Shown one piece after another: positions 10,990 to 22,058 of a stretch of 64,000 bases of DNA. Position numbers and translations under genes: made by a program. Each line of letters begins with the position of its first letter. The stretch's first letter is position 1. Source of the stretch: Didymella arachidicola (taxonomy: Eukaryota > Ascomycota > Dothideomycetes > Pleosporales > Didymellaceae); the NCBI GenBank assembly GCA_016630955.3, contig CM049986.1:1860001-1924000 (forward strand), read 5' to 3'. The notes under the pieces are model-generated. The model was not told the DNA's origin. It saw nothing but the letters and a program-made list of their open reading frames with translations, and did no database searches.

Positions 10990-11330
10990 TATGGGACCCT
11001 GCAAGTTGGGTCCAGCACTTTGGTAAGAATTAAAAAAAGTTCTAGTTAAGGTCATGTGGGAATGTATTCCATATATGGTTGGAGCTTGTGCCCAAAGCCA
11101 ATACACAGAAGGACGGCGGTGACCTTGACAACATGGTAGTGGGACACCCCAAGAAAAGCCCGGAGCATTGGGAAGGATCAAAAACAGTTCCAATCAAGGC
11201 ATGAACCTGCAGGGTATGTCGTGGGTGCGGTGAATACCTGAAGTGTAGTAAAGAGACATTGTAAGCCAGGATCCAGCGGCTTGGTAAGGGTCAAAGCTCT
11301 ACAAAGAATACCTCCAATCAAAGTCAAGAG
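10955..11330 (+). repeat. Three degenerate tandem copies of the BNA6 3' end
   Basis: The last part of BNA6 plus its 3' flank (about 10955-11058) reappears with many substitutions at about 11104-11205 and 11221-11330. Shared anchors in order are a gg(a/c)(t/c)ggcggtga block, a gt(c/t)cagc-like block before ttggtaag, and the closing (c/t)aatcaa-type block. Copies are spaced about 149 and 119 bp. The alignment is by eye and imperfect; copy 3 lacks the start of the unit. Confidence 0.5.
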
Positions 11331-11692
11331 TTTGCGGATTGATGCAAGTCATCAATGGTGGGGAACGTTTCGACCTGCAGCGACCTGCCTTTTGCACCTG
11401 GCTAAATTTCCAGACTTGACCGCCTTCGGCTCATCCTTCCCACGCAACTCCGACACAGCCCCGCAAGGCGTTCCGTCTGCGCCTTACCTGACTATGCAGT
11501 TATCTTAAGCTCATCGTTCCTCAGGACGACCCAACCGACGTTTATATTGACTGATCTGATCGACGTTCATGTGTTTCCATCCTTGGCTCAACTATGTATC
11601 CAGCCTTGCTCAGCCCTATCGACTCCTTCGAGCGCCACAATCAACGATCTTAGTCCTCTGATAAGCACGACATCTAACGTCTGGCCGTCAAC
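10990..11692. other. Intergenic region between BNA6 and the Zn2Cys6 regulator
   Basis: About 700 bp. The left half is occupied by the degenerate repeats described separately. The right half (11330-11692) is pyrimidine-rich and probably contains the promoter and leader of the Zn2Cys6 gene. Confidence 0.45.
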
Positions 11693-13689
11693 ATGGAGAT
11701 AAAGTCAGATGCGAGACGAATCGAGCGCGTCATGCTCGCATGCATTCAATGCCGAAACAGGCACGTCAAATGCGATTCGAATCAGCCTATTTGCAACAGA
11801 TGTCGGCGTGAGGGGAAAGAGTGCAACTATCAGAAGTCGAGAAGAGGCGGGCTGAACAAGGAAGCTCTTGCACGAAGAAGACTGAGATTGCAGCAAGAAG
11901 CAGACCAAGCCAAACATAGTCCGAAGGAATCGGCTTCCAACGACGATGCCAGTGCACAAGCCACACCAGTGTCATCTTCACAAGGCGAGGAGAACATGTA
12001 TAGTGGAGCTTCTGACATGCCATCACTGACAGATCTACACATTCGGGGCCCTGAAACTGCGTTCTCAAAGACTTTATCGTTCCAAGTCAGTGATGACCGC
12101 TTGACTGATTTGTTCTACGAGTACTTTTGGCCCGCATTCCCAATTGTCCTTCCACAGCATTTCTTTCAGCTACGGAACACACTTGAAGGCCATGGATTGG
12201 AAGAGTTGTCTCTGGTCATCCAATGGATAGGGTCGCTCTACACCTCCTATTGCCCCTCAGAAACGTACTACCAAGCCGCATTCGAAGCCATCAGCTCACC
12301 TCTACTACCTCGAACACCGTTCAATGTGCAAGCTGCCATGTTATTGGCCATAGCGCAGCGCCATGGGCATCAGGACATACGTTCGCACTCTCGAAAAACT
12401 CTTGACCTTGCCATCTTGCTTGCACTGGAGCTAGACATGCATGCGCGAGATTTTGCACGCTTGTGGGGTGAGGGCAACCCGGTGCTGGAAGAGTCTTGGA
12501 GGAGAACCTGGTATATACTGTCCGTCGCGGATCAACATTTTGCGATGGTCATGAACACACCGATATACCAACTGGCCGACTTGCCAAGCGATGTCGAATT
12601 GCCTTGTGACGACGAGTTCTATATCACGGGTGTAAGTTCATGTCATAATATCCGCATGCCCTTTGTTGACGATGCAGCGCATACCAACACCTGCCACGTA
12701 TGAAGAGATGGAAAATCGAGAATTTTCCGATATTGAGGTGGTATATTCTTCGATCGCGTATATGCATGATATATGCAAAACTGTTGCTTACGGTAGGTAT
12801 AACCACAATCCTTCAACGTCTATCTGACGGGCCACAGTAATGCGGACATTTGCTACGTCTGCACAGTTCGGCAGAGAGCTTGTCGATATTATGGACGCCA
12901 AGATAGCCATCTGGCACTCGCTGCTTCCATCCACCAAAAGGGATCCATTGCGAAAAGATGGGACAGTCGATGAAGTCATGTTCCAAGCCCACATGATCGG
13001 TGCAATGTAAGTTTTGTAGTTCTCCCAGATCTACAAGTACAGTAACTAATCTCAGGAGCGTTTTGATGACAATGCACCGGCCATTTTCCTCGTTGGTATA
13101 TAATGACACGGAGCTCTCGACCACACCATTTTCGTCGCCTGCAACTACAGCTGGACGGAGTGTACACACAGCACGTGCACTTAAAGTAGCAGAGATTCAA
13201 ACTAAGCTCTTAGCCATACCGTGTACTATCGAGAAGCACAGCGTTTTCAGCTTGGCGATTAGCGCTCAGATTGCCACCGCACAGGTCTCAGCTTGCAATC
13301 TACTCGAGGATCACGCCTTGTCCATCGCACGCGATCGTGTAAGACTCAGCATTGGTTTCTTAAATGCTATGGGATCCGTATGGGCGCTTGGTAAAGCTAT
13401 GGCAAAGGATGTGCGTGCCGTTGCTCGGTCTGTTCTTTCCGTCCCGACGAGCATGCCCTCAGTACAATCAGCACAATCAGCACAACAAGAGTCCGCGGAA
13501 GAGACCGAGATACAGCGCGATGAGTTGATCTGGCCGGTCGATCCGTCCGCACACGTGGATATCTACAGTGGTCTTGTGCTGCCGATGGATTGGGCGCAGG
13601 TCACTGTAGGTAATTCGGGATATGCATCTTCGGCACTTGTCCCTGCGGCGACGTTTCAGACTTCAGCTCCTGTTGATTATGGTTTGTAG
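11693..13689 (+). CDS. Zn(II)2Cys6 transcription factor
   Basis: Four exons (11693-12631, 12678-12792, 12838-13006, 13056-13689) give 618 aa. The binuclear zinc cluster is at the N-terminus, about residues 17-46: CIQCRNRHVKC, then CNRCRREGKEC, the C-x2-C-x6-C-x5-C-x2-C-x6-C pattern of Gal4-type DNA-binding domains. A basic linker (KSRRGGLNKEALARRRLRLQ) follows. Residues 130-330 carry the fungal-specific middle homology region (FYEYFWPAFPIVLPQHFF, AAMLLAIAQRHGHQD, SWRRTWYILSVADQHFAMVM). A low-complexity SVQSAQSAQQ segment lies near the C-terminus. Such factors often control metabolism or transport. The neighbouring divergent-specificity MFS transporter is a possible target, but that is inference. 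Confidence 0.9.
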
Positions 13690-14756
13690 TTCTTTAGAGA
13701 TGAGCTCGTCTTCCGTTCGAAATCTGTTGACTATGCAGCCAACGGCACCATGTAGCCAACTAAGCTTGGAGGGTTCTGCATACACCGTCTCCTGCGAGAT
13801 TAGATGGAGAAGCAGTATGAGACAGATCACGTAGCACTTGATGAGTAGGCCTCAATGTACCTCAAGGCTGAATCCAAATGAGGTTGCGAGGCATTGTGAC
13901 TAACTATAGGTTTAAGATCGGCAGAGTAAGGGTCACCCTAATTGATTATTGTGGGAGACGTTACTCGAGGCTCAATCACCTGCAGACCACTTTTGGGTAT
14001 CACGGCGACCTCGGTATACAAGTTTGCCTGTTCGCCTCGACGTGGAGTGGCTTTGCATGCTGAGGCAGCCAGCAGCTGTTACTGTGGGATAAAGCTCGGT
14101 TCGGAATCACAGGAGAGGGCAGCAGTGATGCGAGAGAAACCTATCGTACGTTCCTTTTAAATCTTATACAGATACCGTGCGGGATTGCTAGGTCGTCTGA
14201 GAAACCGCCGGTTAATGCAATGTTATAGAACTCCACTCTGAATAAACGCGGATGCACCTGTCGAGCTATCAGGCTGCCCAGCGACTCTGTGAGACACCCC
14301 CATCTTTTGGGGTCAAGTTCCCCCCAACCTTGAAGTATTGGCAACACTTTGCTCCTCTTGGCGTCAGCATACTCATATCAGCAATCATCGGTGGTTATCG
14401 CTACTGTCGTGCGTGCGTATCAGCAGAGACAGAGGCGTCATACCAAAGCCGGCTAGCACGCTCCCTTGTTGGCACAGCCCCGCCTGGATCTACCGTTCTC
14501 CAGGTGGGTCAAACTTTAAGTCCGTGAAAGATTTAAGTGCAATGTCTGCTCGTGGCAAGGGAGGATATCTGGCCATGATGGCTCCTACGTTCGGTTTCAA
14601 GATGCGCTTCTGAGTGAGGGATAACGACTGTCTCTAGCCTGCAAAATTTTGCCGTTCTCAAGCCGCTCAGCGACAGTGCAAGCGCACGCGACCCACCAAC
14701 TTGACGCGGACTCATCTGTCAACCGATCATCGGCAATTGAAAGCCTCGCCGCCAAA
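13690..14756. other. Intergenic region upstream of MFS transporter
   Basis: About 1.07 kb, presumed 3' region of the Zn2Cys6 gene and promoter/leader of the transporter. Open frames are short and unrecognised. A polypyrimidine/polypurine bias is mild. No repeats seen. Confidence 0.4.
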
Positions 14757-16486
14757 ATGAGCGACATTGAGAAGCAGCCTGAGGGCGCAGATCCTCACCC
14801 AGCTTCAATGAAGAGCGATGAGATTGACAGGCAACTGGGAGAAGTCGACCCTGTCTATGAGACAAAGCTGGTCCGCAAACTCGATGCCTTCATTATTCCT
14901 GTCGTCATGCTTTTGTATCTCCTCAGCTTCCTCGACCGGTAAGGACCTTTTCGATTCTAAACTCTGATTCTATTCGATTCGAATTGTAAGGCTTACCACG
15001 TTGGATCCAAGCGTTAAGCTCAATCACTCTCACAAAACAAAACTCCCAGCAACGCGCGCTAATCACGATTCTCACTGACATGACTCCAGAGTGAACATCG
15101 GCAACGCACGCCTGTATGGCCTCGAGGAAGATCTCAGTATGGATTCCACACAATTCCAAACCGCCGTATCTATTCTCTTCGTGACCTACATCCTCTCCGA
15201 GGTGCCTTCTAATCTGGTACTACGCTCCTTTCAAGGGCCGAGAACTCACAGCTGACGCAAGCAGGTCCTTAAGAAACTCCGCCCTTCGCGTTGGATTGCT
15301 TTCATCACCGTTTCCTGGGGTATCATCGCAACACTGACCGGTATTGTGCAATCCTACGGCGGCCTCCTCGCATGCCGTCTCCTCCTCGGCGCTGTAGAAG
15401 GTGGTCTATTCCCCGGAATGGCCGTATATCTCACTTTCTTCTACACGAAGCGTGAACTCGCGCTGCGTATCGGCTACCTATTTGTCTCTGCCGCGCTGGC
15501 AGGCGCATGCGGCGGTCTCCTCGCCTACGCAATTGGGCACATGGACGGGATCGCCGGGCAGAGAGGCTGGCGGTGGATTATGATCCTGGAAGGGATTCCG
15601 ACCTTCCTTCTCGGCATCGCAACATGGTGGATCCTGCCCGACTCGCCTGAAACTGCATACTTCCTCAGTGCAGACGAGAAAGCGTACGCCGCAGCGCGCC
15701 TCAAGCGGCAGACAGGATACACCAAGCGCGCTGCCGAGTTCCACTGGGAAGACGTTCGCAAGTGCTTCAAGGACTGGAAGGTATGGCTTTTTTGCTTTGC
15801 CCAATTTGGCAGCGATACCATGCTTTACGGCTTCTCGACTTTCCTGCCGACTATCATTCGCGCGATCATGCCCAAGGCGAGCAGCGCCATGGTCCAGGTC
15901 CTTACCATCCCGTGCTACGCGCTTGGCGCGATTACATACCTGGTTGTTGCGCATTTCTCGGATAAGCAGCAGAAGCGTGCATTTTACAGTATCCTCATGG
16001 GCGTGGTGAGTATCGTCGGGTATGCGATGCTGATTAGCTCAAGCAGCTCAGCGACTCATTACGCGGGATGTTTTCTGGTGGCGATGGGGTTGTATGTATG
16101 TGTTGGCATTCCGTTGGCTTGGTTGCCTACCAACCTGCCACGTTATGGAAAGAGGACAAGCGCGACGGGTTTGCAGCTGTCAATAGGGAACTGTGCAGGT
16201 ATCATGTCGTCGTTTGTGAGTGGCTCCTTCTTCTTTCCAAGATGCACCGTACTGACTTTTACAGCTGTACCCTGCTAAGGAAGGCCCTCGATTCATCAAG
16301 GGGCACGCAGTCACGATGACCATGGTCGCGTTTGCGATTGCCTGCTATGCCGTCTTGTGGGCATACCTCGGCATGTTGAACTCCAAGCGCGACAAGGGCG
16401 AAGAGGATCACCTGATGGCGGGCAAAAGCGAAGAAGATATTGCAGAAATGGGTGACGAGAGTCCACGGTTCAGATACACGATCTGA
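14757..16486 (+). CDS. MFS transporter, Dal5-like anion:cation symporter family
   Basis: Four exons (14757-14938, 15090-15216, 15265-16215, 16265-16486) give 493 aa, normal for this family. The hydrophilic N-terminus runs into LVRKLDAFIIPVVMLLYLLS and FLDRVNIGNARL, the TM1 signature of allantoate/tartrate/nicotinate-type permeases. TM2 starts QFQTAVSILFVTYILSEVPS, followed by SWGIIATLTG and LLGAVEGGLFPGMAVYL. About 12 hydrophobic segments can be counted, with a central cytoplasmic loop (DEKAYAAARLKRQTGYT). The C-terminus is polar. It sits in the plasma membrane and likely imports an organic anion or vitamin. The substrate is not readable from sequence; the nearby NAD-pathway gene makes nicotinate one guess among many. 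Confidence 0.92.
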
Positions 16487-17759
16487 GGACGAATAGAAGG
16501 CATAGAAGTCGACGAAGTACCATTAGGGCTTATCTACATCACATGTTCACTCTTAAAAGAACCGTGTGCTATTCTGTAATTCTGGCTAGAATTACTGCAG
16601 TTTCTTATCTTTTAGAGAGGCACGTGCGTTATGATCTTTTTCTAAATACTCGGCTTCTGTTGAGTGGCTACTCAACCATCTGTTGTCATGTTCGCCTTCA
16701 CCGGCAACCTCCATGTGTACTGCTAGAGGAGATTGTGTTACTTCCGCTCTTCACTATCACGAGTATCGCTCATGGTCAACATACTAGTGGAAGCGCCGCA
16801 GTATCATGGAATCGTACTTTGTCGGGATATCCTGGGTTCATTTCTTCTTCGATCCTTGAGCTTACTGCAGATTGATTTGTGGTACCGTTCAGCCTGTTAC
16901 AGCGATTGTACCTCTTGTCCCGATCTGATCATGTATGCTATGCGCTGGCGACGCCAGCTGAAGTGCGTTTGCACCCCAGTCATCCCCTCAGTATCAAGAA
17001 CAACTGAACCTAGACGTTGCACAATCCATGCTGGGACTTGCATTGATCCAGCGTGCCGCTCCACGCCTTCGACTTCGATCCCCACGCATGAGCGAATGAT
17101 ATTTCGAATACAGCGCACGTAACCACAGCTAGCTACTACTTCTACCATATCATCAACACTTCAGTTTACCAACGACCCCGCTTCAGTCAGCCGCAACGTC
17201 CTTTCACCATTTCGGATTGGCTCACATCATGCCTTCTGTAGCAACAAGGGTTCAACGCAATAGCTCATATCCAAGCCCAAATCTTGATAGTCTATGTTTT
17301 CTGGGTAACAATAATCTAGCCATATGGGCGAAACTTTTGGTCTGCCAAACTGGGCCAGGTAATACTCATGTGTCCGGTAGCGCTCACAGTCTGCAAGAAG
17401 ACCCAATGCTTGTTCTATCCGCAACATTGCTCAGAAGCACTCAACATCTCTCAGCTGTCAAGACCCTGCAGAAGCGCGGTTATTAGCAGAGATGGCTTAA
17501 TGCGACACAATGTGCAGTCGGCGCGACCACCATCAAGCGTAGAACGCGTTTCAACCAAGCATGCATCGCTCACATGCAGACTATCCTCTGGTCTAGTGAG
17601 AGTGCTATCAGCTGAGACGACGATCCCGTCTTGTTTCCTCAGCTGAAGTTTGCCTACAGCGAACCGAGAGCTTAACTATAAGAGTGTGGACAGTATATGT
17701 CCTGGTTACAATCTAACTTACCATATTCTCCCATAACCATAGGGCGAGCTACTAACACC
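16487..17759. other. Intergenic region between MFS transporter and lectin-like gene
   Basis: About 1.27 kb. The minus strand has several moderately long open frames (16897-17148 with an ATG; 17227-17427 with an ATG; an ATG-less frame about 17460-17645). They can be linked only with weak splice sites and match nothing I know. The right edge holds the lectin promoter. Confidence 0.4.
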
Positions 17760-18337
17760 ATGTCTGCACCTCCGACAGACCTAGTCGCGGTGTTCGGTCT
17801 CACACACAAGCGTTGGTGCTTGTACTATGTTGAAGACGGCGGAATTGAATGGTTCCAAGGCCCAAAAGACGAAGAACTCGAAGACGCCGCAAACCCGCTA
17901 AACTACGAGGATGGTGGGCTAGACTTCAGCAAAGTTGAAGGCTCGCCTCCAAAGCCGAAAAAAGGCAATTCCCAGCTGGGAGTTCTTGAATGGGTGGACT
18001 CAAAGGGCAATCCACAGGTATATCGAGCTTACAGTATTCCACTGCAGAGATCGCTAACGGACTTCAGACTCGTGTATACTATCTCGATGATAAGAATAAC
18101 CTGGTGGAGGTGTGTTGGAGCGGCGGCAGAAAATCTCCAAATGCCTGGTACAACGGTTCACTTACCACCGCCAGGTTCAAAGCGAGCGATCACTCGCCTA
18201 TAACGACTGCTATCACAAATGATCAGCATAAGGTGTACTACAGGGCTGAGGACGATGACGGCTGCGGCCAGCTGTGGGTTGCCTATAAAGCCATCGGTCA
18301 GGACGGCTGGTTGCATCGTTCTGTTATGGACTTTTAA
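17760..18337 (+). CDS. Fucose-specific lectin-like protein, short form
   Basis: Two exons (17760-18017, 18068-18337) give 175 aa. The ATG at 17760 has a good context (cacc before it); an in-frame ATG at 17697 would add 21 unremarkable residues. The C-terminal half resembles blades of AAL-type fungal fucose lectins: TRVYYLDDKNNLVEVCWSGG, KVYYRAEDDDGCGQLWVAYK and GWLHRSVMDF, the YY-D-x-N-x-L-x-E-x-W repeat that builds a beta-propeller. The first half is less typical (FGLTHKRWCLYYVEDGGIEWF). Family members form six-bladed propellers of about 310 aa, so this is about half length and may multimerise or have lost function. No signal peptide, which agrees with other cytosolic fungal lectins of this class. 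Confidence 0.6.
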
Positions 18338-19312
18338 TGGCATATTGTGAAGGAAGTTCGACAGCTCACAGCTCTGGCCTGAGACATGCTTCCACATATT
18401 TGCAATTAACCTTTTTGTCTTTAGGCTAATTGTCTTACTTTCTTTGCTTGCTTAACCTAGTCTGGTACCCAACTTGAATCATGACTCGTCCACCTCCGAC
18501 TGGAAATGTCTCAGATATAAGCGACTGCCTCGCAGAGCTTGTGGCTATTCCTTGTAAACGGCATCTCTAGTAAGTGTTGTGGCCTTTCAGATCCGAGAGG
18601 CTCTGGACGGCAAATGCCGCCTTCTGTGGCGCTTCGGTTCTGTCACGATCGACTGTAGCATCTGCTTTTCAGCAGAGCATAGCCCTTTATTGCTATGGTG
18701 CTCACTCGTACAGCCTCTAGTTGCTCTGAGAGATGCTCCCAAGTAAGAATGCTAGAATACAGCTGGCGAGGCCCGGAAGCTATAAGTAATTGTCTGAAAA
18801 ACGCCGGTCATACTTCTGAACGCCAGCATAAACTTACAAATTATTGGACTGTTTGACTTGGTCTTGCCGGGCCGCGAGATTAGTTGATTGGGCTGATGAC
18901 ACAAAGATAGGGAGTACGATCAGAGGGCTTACAGACCAGCGCTGACTTACCTCTATCACTCTTGCGACAGGCATCGTAGGCATCTTCACGCTGATCGATT
19001 GTGTAGTAGGCGCTGTCGGATTGTGCAAAAGTGCACCAAATTTTGGTCATCAAGAATATCATGGCGGTAGGCAGGGTCATGCTCGACGGCACGCTTGATG
19101 TTCCAGCAACATGGACGGCGAGTGGCGGGTCATAAAGATGTTCTATCAGATCGCAGCTGACGCTTGAACGCCTGGTGATATTGAGTTCATTCCATAGTCG
19201 CACATGCGGGCGGAGAGTTCCCGCTCGATATTTTACAAGGCAAAAGATGACTTAGCCAAATTTCCTCCAGAAGTTGAGATTACAAGTGATACAGAGTAGG
19301 GTTTTGCGGCGC
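18338..19312. other. Intergenic region between lectin-like gene and MAM33
   Basis: About 975 bp. A minus-strand frame (19203-18951 joined to 18892-18834 through GTAAGT and CAG) could make about 100 aa, but its first codon is GTG and the first in-frame ATG leaves only about 60 aa. Not called. The right end is the MAM33 3' region. Confidence 0.4.
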
Positions 19313-20369
19313 TTATGCGACGAAGTTCTTGACGTTGTTCAACCACCGGATGTACTCCTTCTGCTCCTTGTGGTCGATGTAGTCAGGGATGAAAAGAGCA
19401 AGGCGTGTGTTGATGCCGCGCTCCTCGAGGTACTTCTCAAGCAGAATCTGGAGGTCCTCGTCCAAGTTATTGAAGGGAGGGCCGGTGTAGAGCGTCCTCC
19501 TGGCCCAGTCCTTCTCGGCAGTCTGGGGGTCTGCCAGCTCGGCATCGGGGAAGTAGTACAGGTCCTCGATAATAAAGTCGCCGTCCTGGGCAGTGGCCTC
19601 GATGGCGAGCGCACCCTTGCCTGCGCGCTCGATGCGGATGCTGGCGTGGGCAGGGAAGCCCTGCTCACCTTCACCATCAACCTCATAGTCATCCTCAAGC
19701 TCCTCGCGATCAGCAGGGGCAACGCGGTCCTCGGGGGCGACGCGGATGTTGCCATCCTTGGTGTTGCCTTGGTTGATGGCGCCCTTGGTGTTGGCACCGC
19801 CGGACTGCACGTCCATGTCGGCATCGTCGTACATGGCTTGGTCCTCGAGGGCGTCCTCGGGGTTGACATTGTTATTCAGGTCGGCGGTGGTGAAGGTGAT
19901 GCGAATCTTCTCATCGCCGAATGTGCGGGTCAGGACGACTTCCTGGCTGCCGTCCTTGTCCTCGAGCTGCAAACATCAGTAATTTCTTTTGGAAGAGGAA
20001 GAGATTCATGTGGTACACACCTCAAAGGGGCTGTTCTCAAGGTACTCCTTGATGTTGGCGGAGAGGTCTTCGTCCTCCTTCATGTCCTCCTCCATGGAAA
20101 TCTCGCTTTGGAGCTTTGCGACGAGCTCCTCATTTGCTGGAGTGTTGTCAGCAAGACATTCGAATCAAGTCCCTTGAAAGGTACAAACCACCGCTTTCTT
20201 GCCTCCTGATCGCGGAGATGTGGAAGGAAGCTGTGAGCCTGGGGGCGGCCTGGGCCCATGCTGGCTGGAATGCGACTGTCTGGCGGAACAGCGATGACTG
20301 CGGGCGGACAGCCTTTGTGAAGCGGGCAGCACGGGGTGCCGTGCGGGCAATGTTGCGTAGAGACAGCAT
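19313..20369 (-). CDS. MAM33: Mitochondrial acidic matrix protein Mam33 (p32/gC1qR family)
   Basis: Three exons (20369-20189, 20136-20021, 19966-19313) give 316 aa. The first about 55 residues are rich in Arg, Ala and Ser without acids (MLSLRNIARTAPRAARFTKA), a clear matrix-targeting presequence. The mature part is acidic and carries the p32 fold landmarks: ELVAKLQSEISMEEDM, NIKEYLENSPFE, EVVLTRTFGDEKIRITFTTA, a long acidic loop, LAIEATAQDGDFIIEDLYYF and the terminal helix LQILLEKYLEERGINTRLAL. The family forms doughnut trimers in the matrix. It is linked to mitoribosome assembly and respiratory function. It is head-to-head with the citrate carrier gene. A 311-codon antisense frame here is a shadow. 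Confidence 0.96.
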
Positions 20370-20737
20370 TTTGTGTGATGTGTGAAGGGTGTCGTGATGC
20401 AATGTCAAATGCGGTGAGCTGTAATGGTAACTTTTCGAAAAGCTGCCCCGAGCTTCTCATTTGACATCAGTGCTTGGCGGGTCGTGAATGACCGCGGCCA
20501 AATTATTGCGCGCCGCTATCGGCTTGTGACTGCTCCAGTCTCTCTTCCACCCTGTAGACGACGCGCAATTATTGTGCGTTCGGCGTGTCTCTTGCCTTGT
20601 TGATTTGAGTCTTGGTCTGCTACCATTGGTATTTCTCGTAGTGCACGTCATAGCTACAAGTCACCGCGGCACTTTCAAGTCAAGCACACGACTCCAGCAC
20701 CGTAACATCTGCAAATTTCAGGTGCACTAACTCCGAG
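20370..20737. promoter_or_regulatory. Shared promoter interval between MAM33 and the citrate carrier
   Basis: The 368 bp between two divergent genes for mitochondrial proteins. It contains repeated attattgcgcg/aattattgtgcg-like segments (about 20501-20510 and 20567-20577). I cannot assign them to a known factor. Confidence 0.5.
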
Positions 20738-21879
20738 ATGGCGGCTGCACCAACAGAAAAGAAAAAAGTAAAGGTACTTGAAGAAGTTTAGAGGTTTCGC
20801 ATACTGACAATGCCAGCCAAGTGCTATGCGCTCGATTCTTGCTGGAGCGACCGCTGGAGCCGTAGAGATCTGTAAGTTACCAGAGGATTTGAAGGTCTAT
20901 TGGCCATACTGAACTGACATTGAACAGCCATCACATACCCTGCTGAATGTATGCAAACTTCTTGAATGATCCAAGGCCAGCATCTGATACCTCACAGTCG
21001 CGAAGACACGCTCCCAGCTCAACCGACGATTAGCAGACGGCCAGAAGCTACCATGGCCGCCATTTGGCAAGCAGTGGTACGCTGGATGTACAACACTGAT
21101 TATTGGCAATTCGTTGAAGGCAGGCATAAGATTTGTTGCCTTTGACGCGTACAAGAACATGTTGGCAGATACTGAGGGCAAGATCTCTGGGCCGGCGACC
21201 GTCATTGCTGGCTTTGGCGCAGGAGCGACCGAGTCGCTGCTTGCTGTCACCCCTTTTGAGAGCATCAAAACGCAGCTGTAAGACTCTGTTTCCTCCAATG
21301 TCGAGCTCCTACTAACGCGGACTGTAGAATCGACGATCGTAAATCAGCGAATCCCCGTATGCGCGGCTTCCTGCACGGCTCACGACTTATCGCACAAGAG
21401 CAGGGTATTCGCGGCTTCTTCAAAGGCTTCCTTCCCACTACCGCTCGACAAGCCGCTAACTCCGCCGTCCGATTCTCGAGTTACACATCGCTCAAGCAGC
21501 TGGCGCAGTCATACGTCGCCCCGGGCGAGAAGCTCGGAGCTGTCAGCACATTCGGTCTCGGAGGTCTCGCTGGCATTATCACCGTCTACACAACTATGCC
21601 CATCGACACGGTAAAAACACGAATGCAGTCGATAGAATCACGGACTGCATACAAGAACAGCTTAGACTGCGTAGTCAAGATCTTCAAGAATGAGGGCATC
21701 TTTACATTCTGGTCTGGTGCACTTCCCAGACTAGGACGTTTGATCTTGAGTGGTGGCATTGTATTCACTATGTAAGCGCTTTCATGGTTCTGGAGGAGGT
21801 TAGGTTCTAATCAAGCAACAGGTACGAGAAATCGATGGAGTTCATGGATAGGCTAGACCCCGAGGGACGATACATTTAG
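20738..21879 (+). CDS. CTP1: Mitochondrial tricarboxylate (citrate) carrier
   Basis: Inner-membrane exchanger of citrate/isocitrate for other tri- or dicarboxylates. Six exons (20738-20773, 20817-20871, 20928-20948, 20998-21277, 21328-21771, 21822-21879) give 297 aa, matching yeast Ctp1 (299). All three mitochondrial-carrier signatures are present: YPAEFAKTRSQL, TPFESIKTQL and MPIDTVKTRMQS, each P-x-[D/E]-x-x-[K/R]. Other conserved segments are GRSILAGATAGAVEI-like helix 1, GFLPTTARQAANSAVRF, typical of citrate carriers, and the C-terminal SGGIVFTMYEKSMEFMDRLD. Six helices can be drawn. Exon 3 is only 21 nt, yet it holds the start of the first signature motif, which confirms it. Family assignment is firm; exact substrate preference is by homology. 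Confidence 0.96.
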
Positions 21880-22058
21880 ATGGTTGGTACCAGCATCAAC
21901 GCAACAATATACCCAGACATCGAAACTTAAGAATAGCTACGCAAAGATTTTCGCCTAAGAGATGGACTAATTAATCATGTGTTTGCTAACGAATTCAGTG
22001 TCTACAGACCCAAACTCCAATGCTATGCAGCAAGACCCGACCCATCCACCACGTACAA

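Noticed and set aside
18834..19203. Possible two-exon minus-strand gene with GTAAGT donor and CAG acceptor
   Set aside because: The first codon is GTG; the first true ATG leaves only about 60 residues with no recognisable content.
19274..20209. 311-codon plus-strand open frame
   Set aside because: It is antisense to MAM33 exons; the minus strand encodes a full p32-family protein, and the plus-strand frame is a codon-bias shadow with Leu/Val-rich content.
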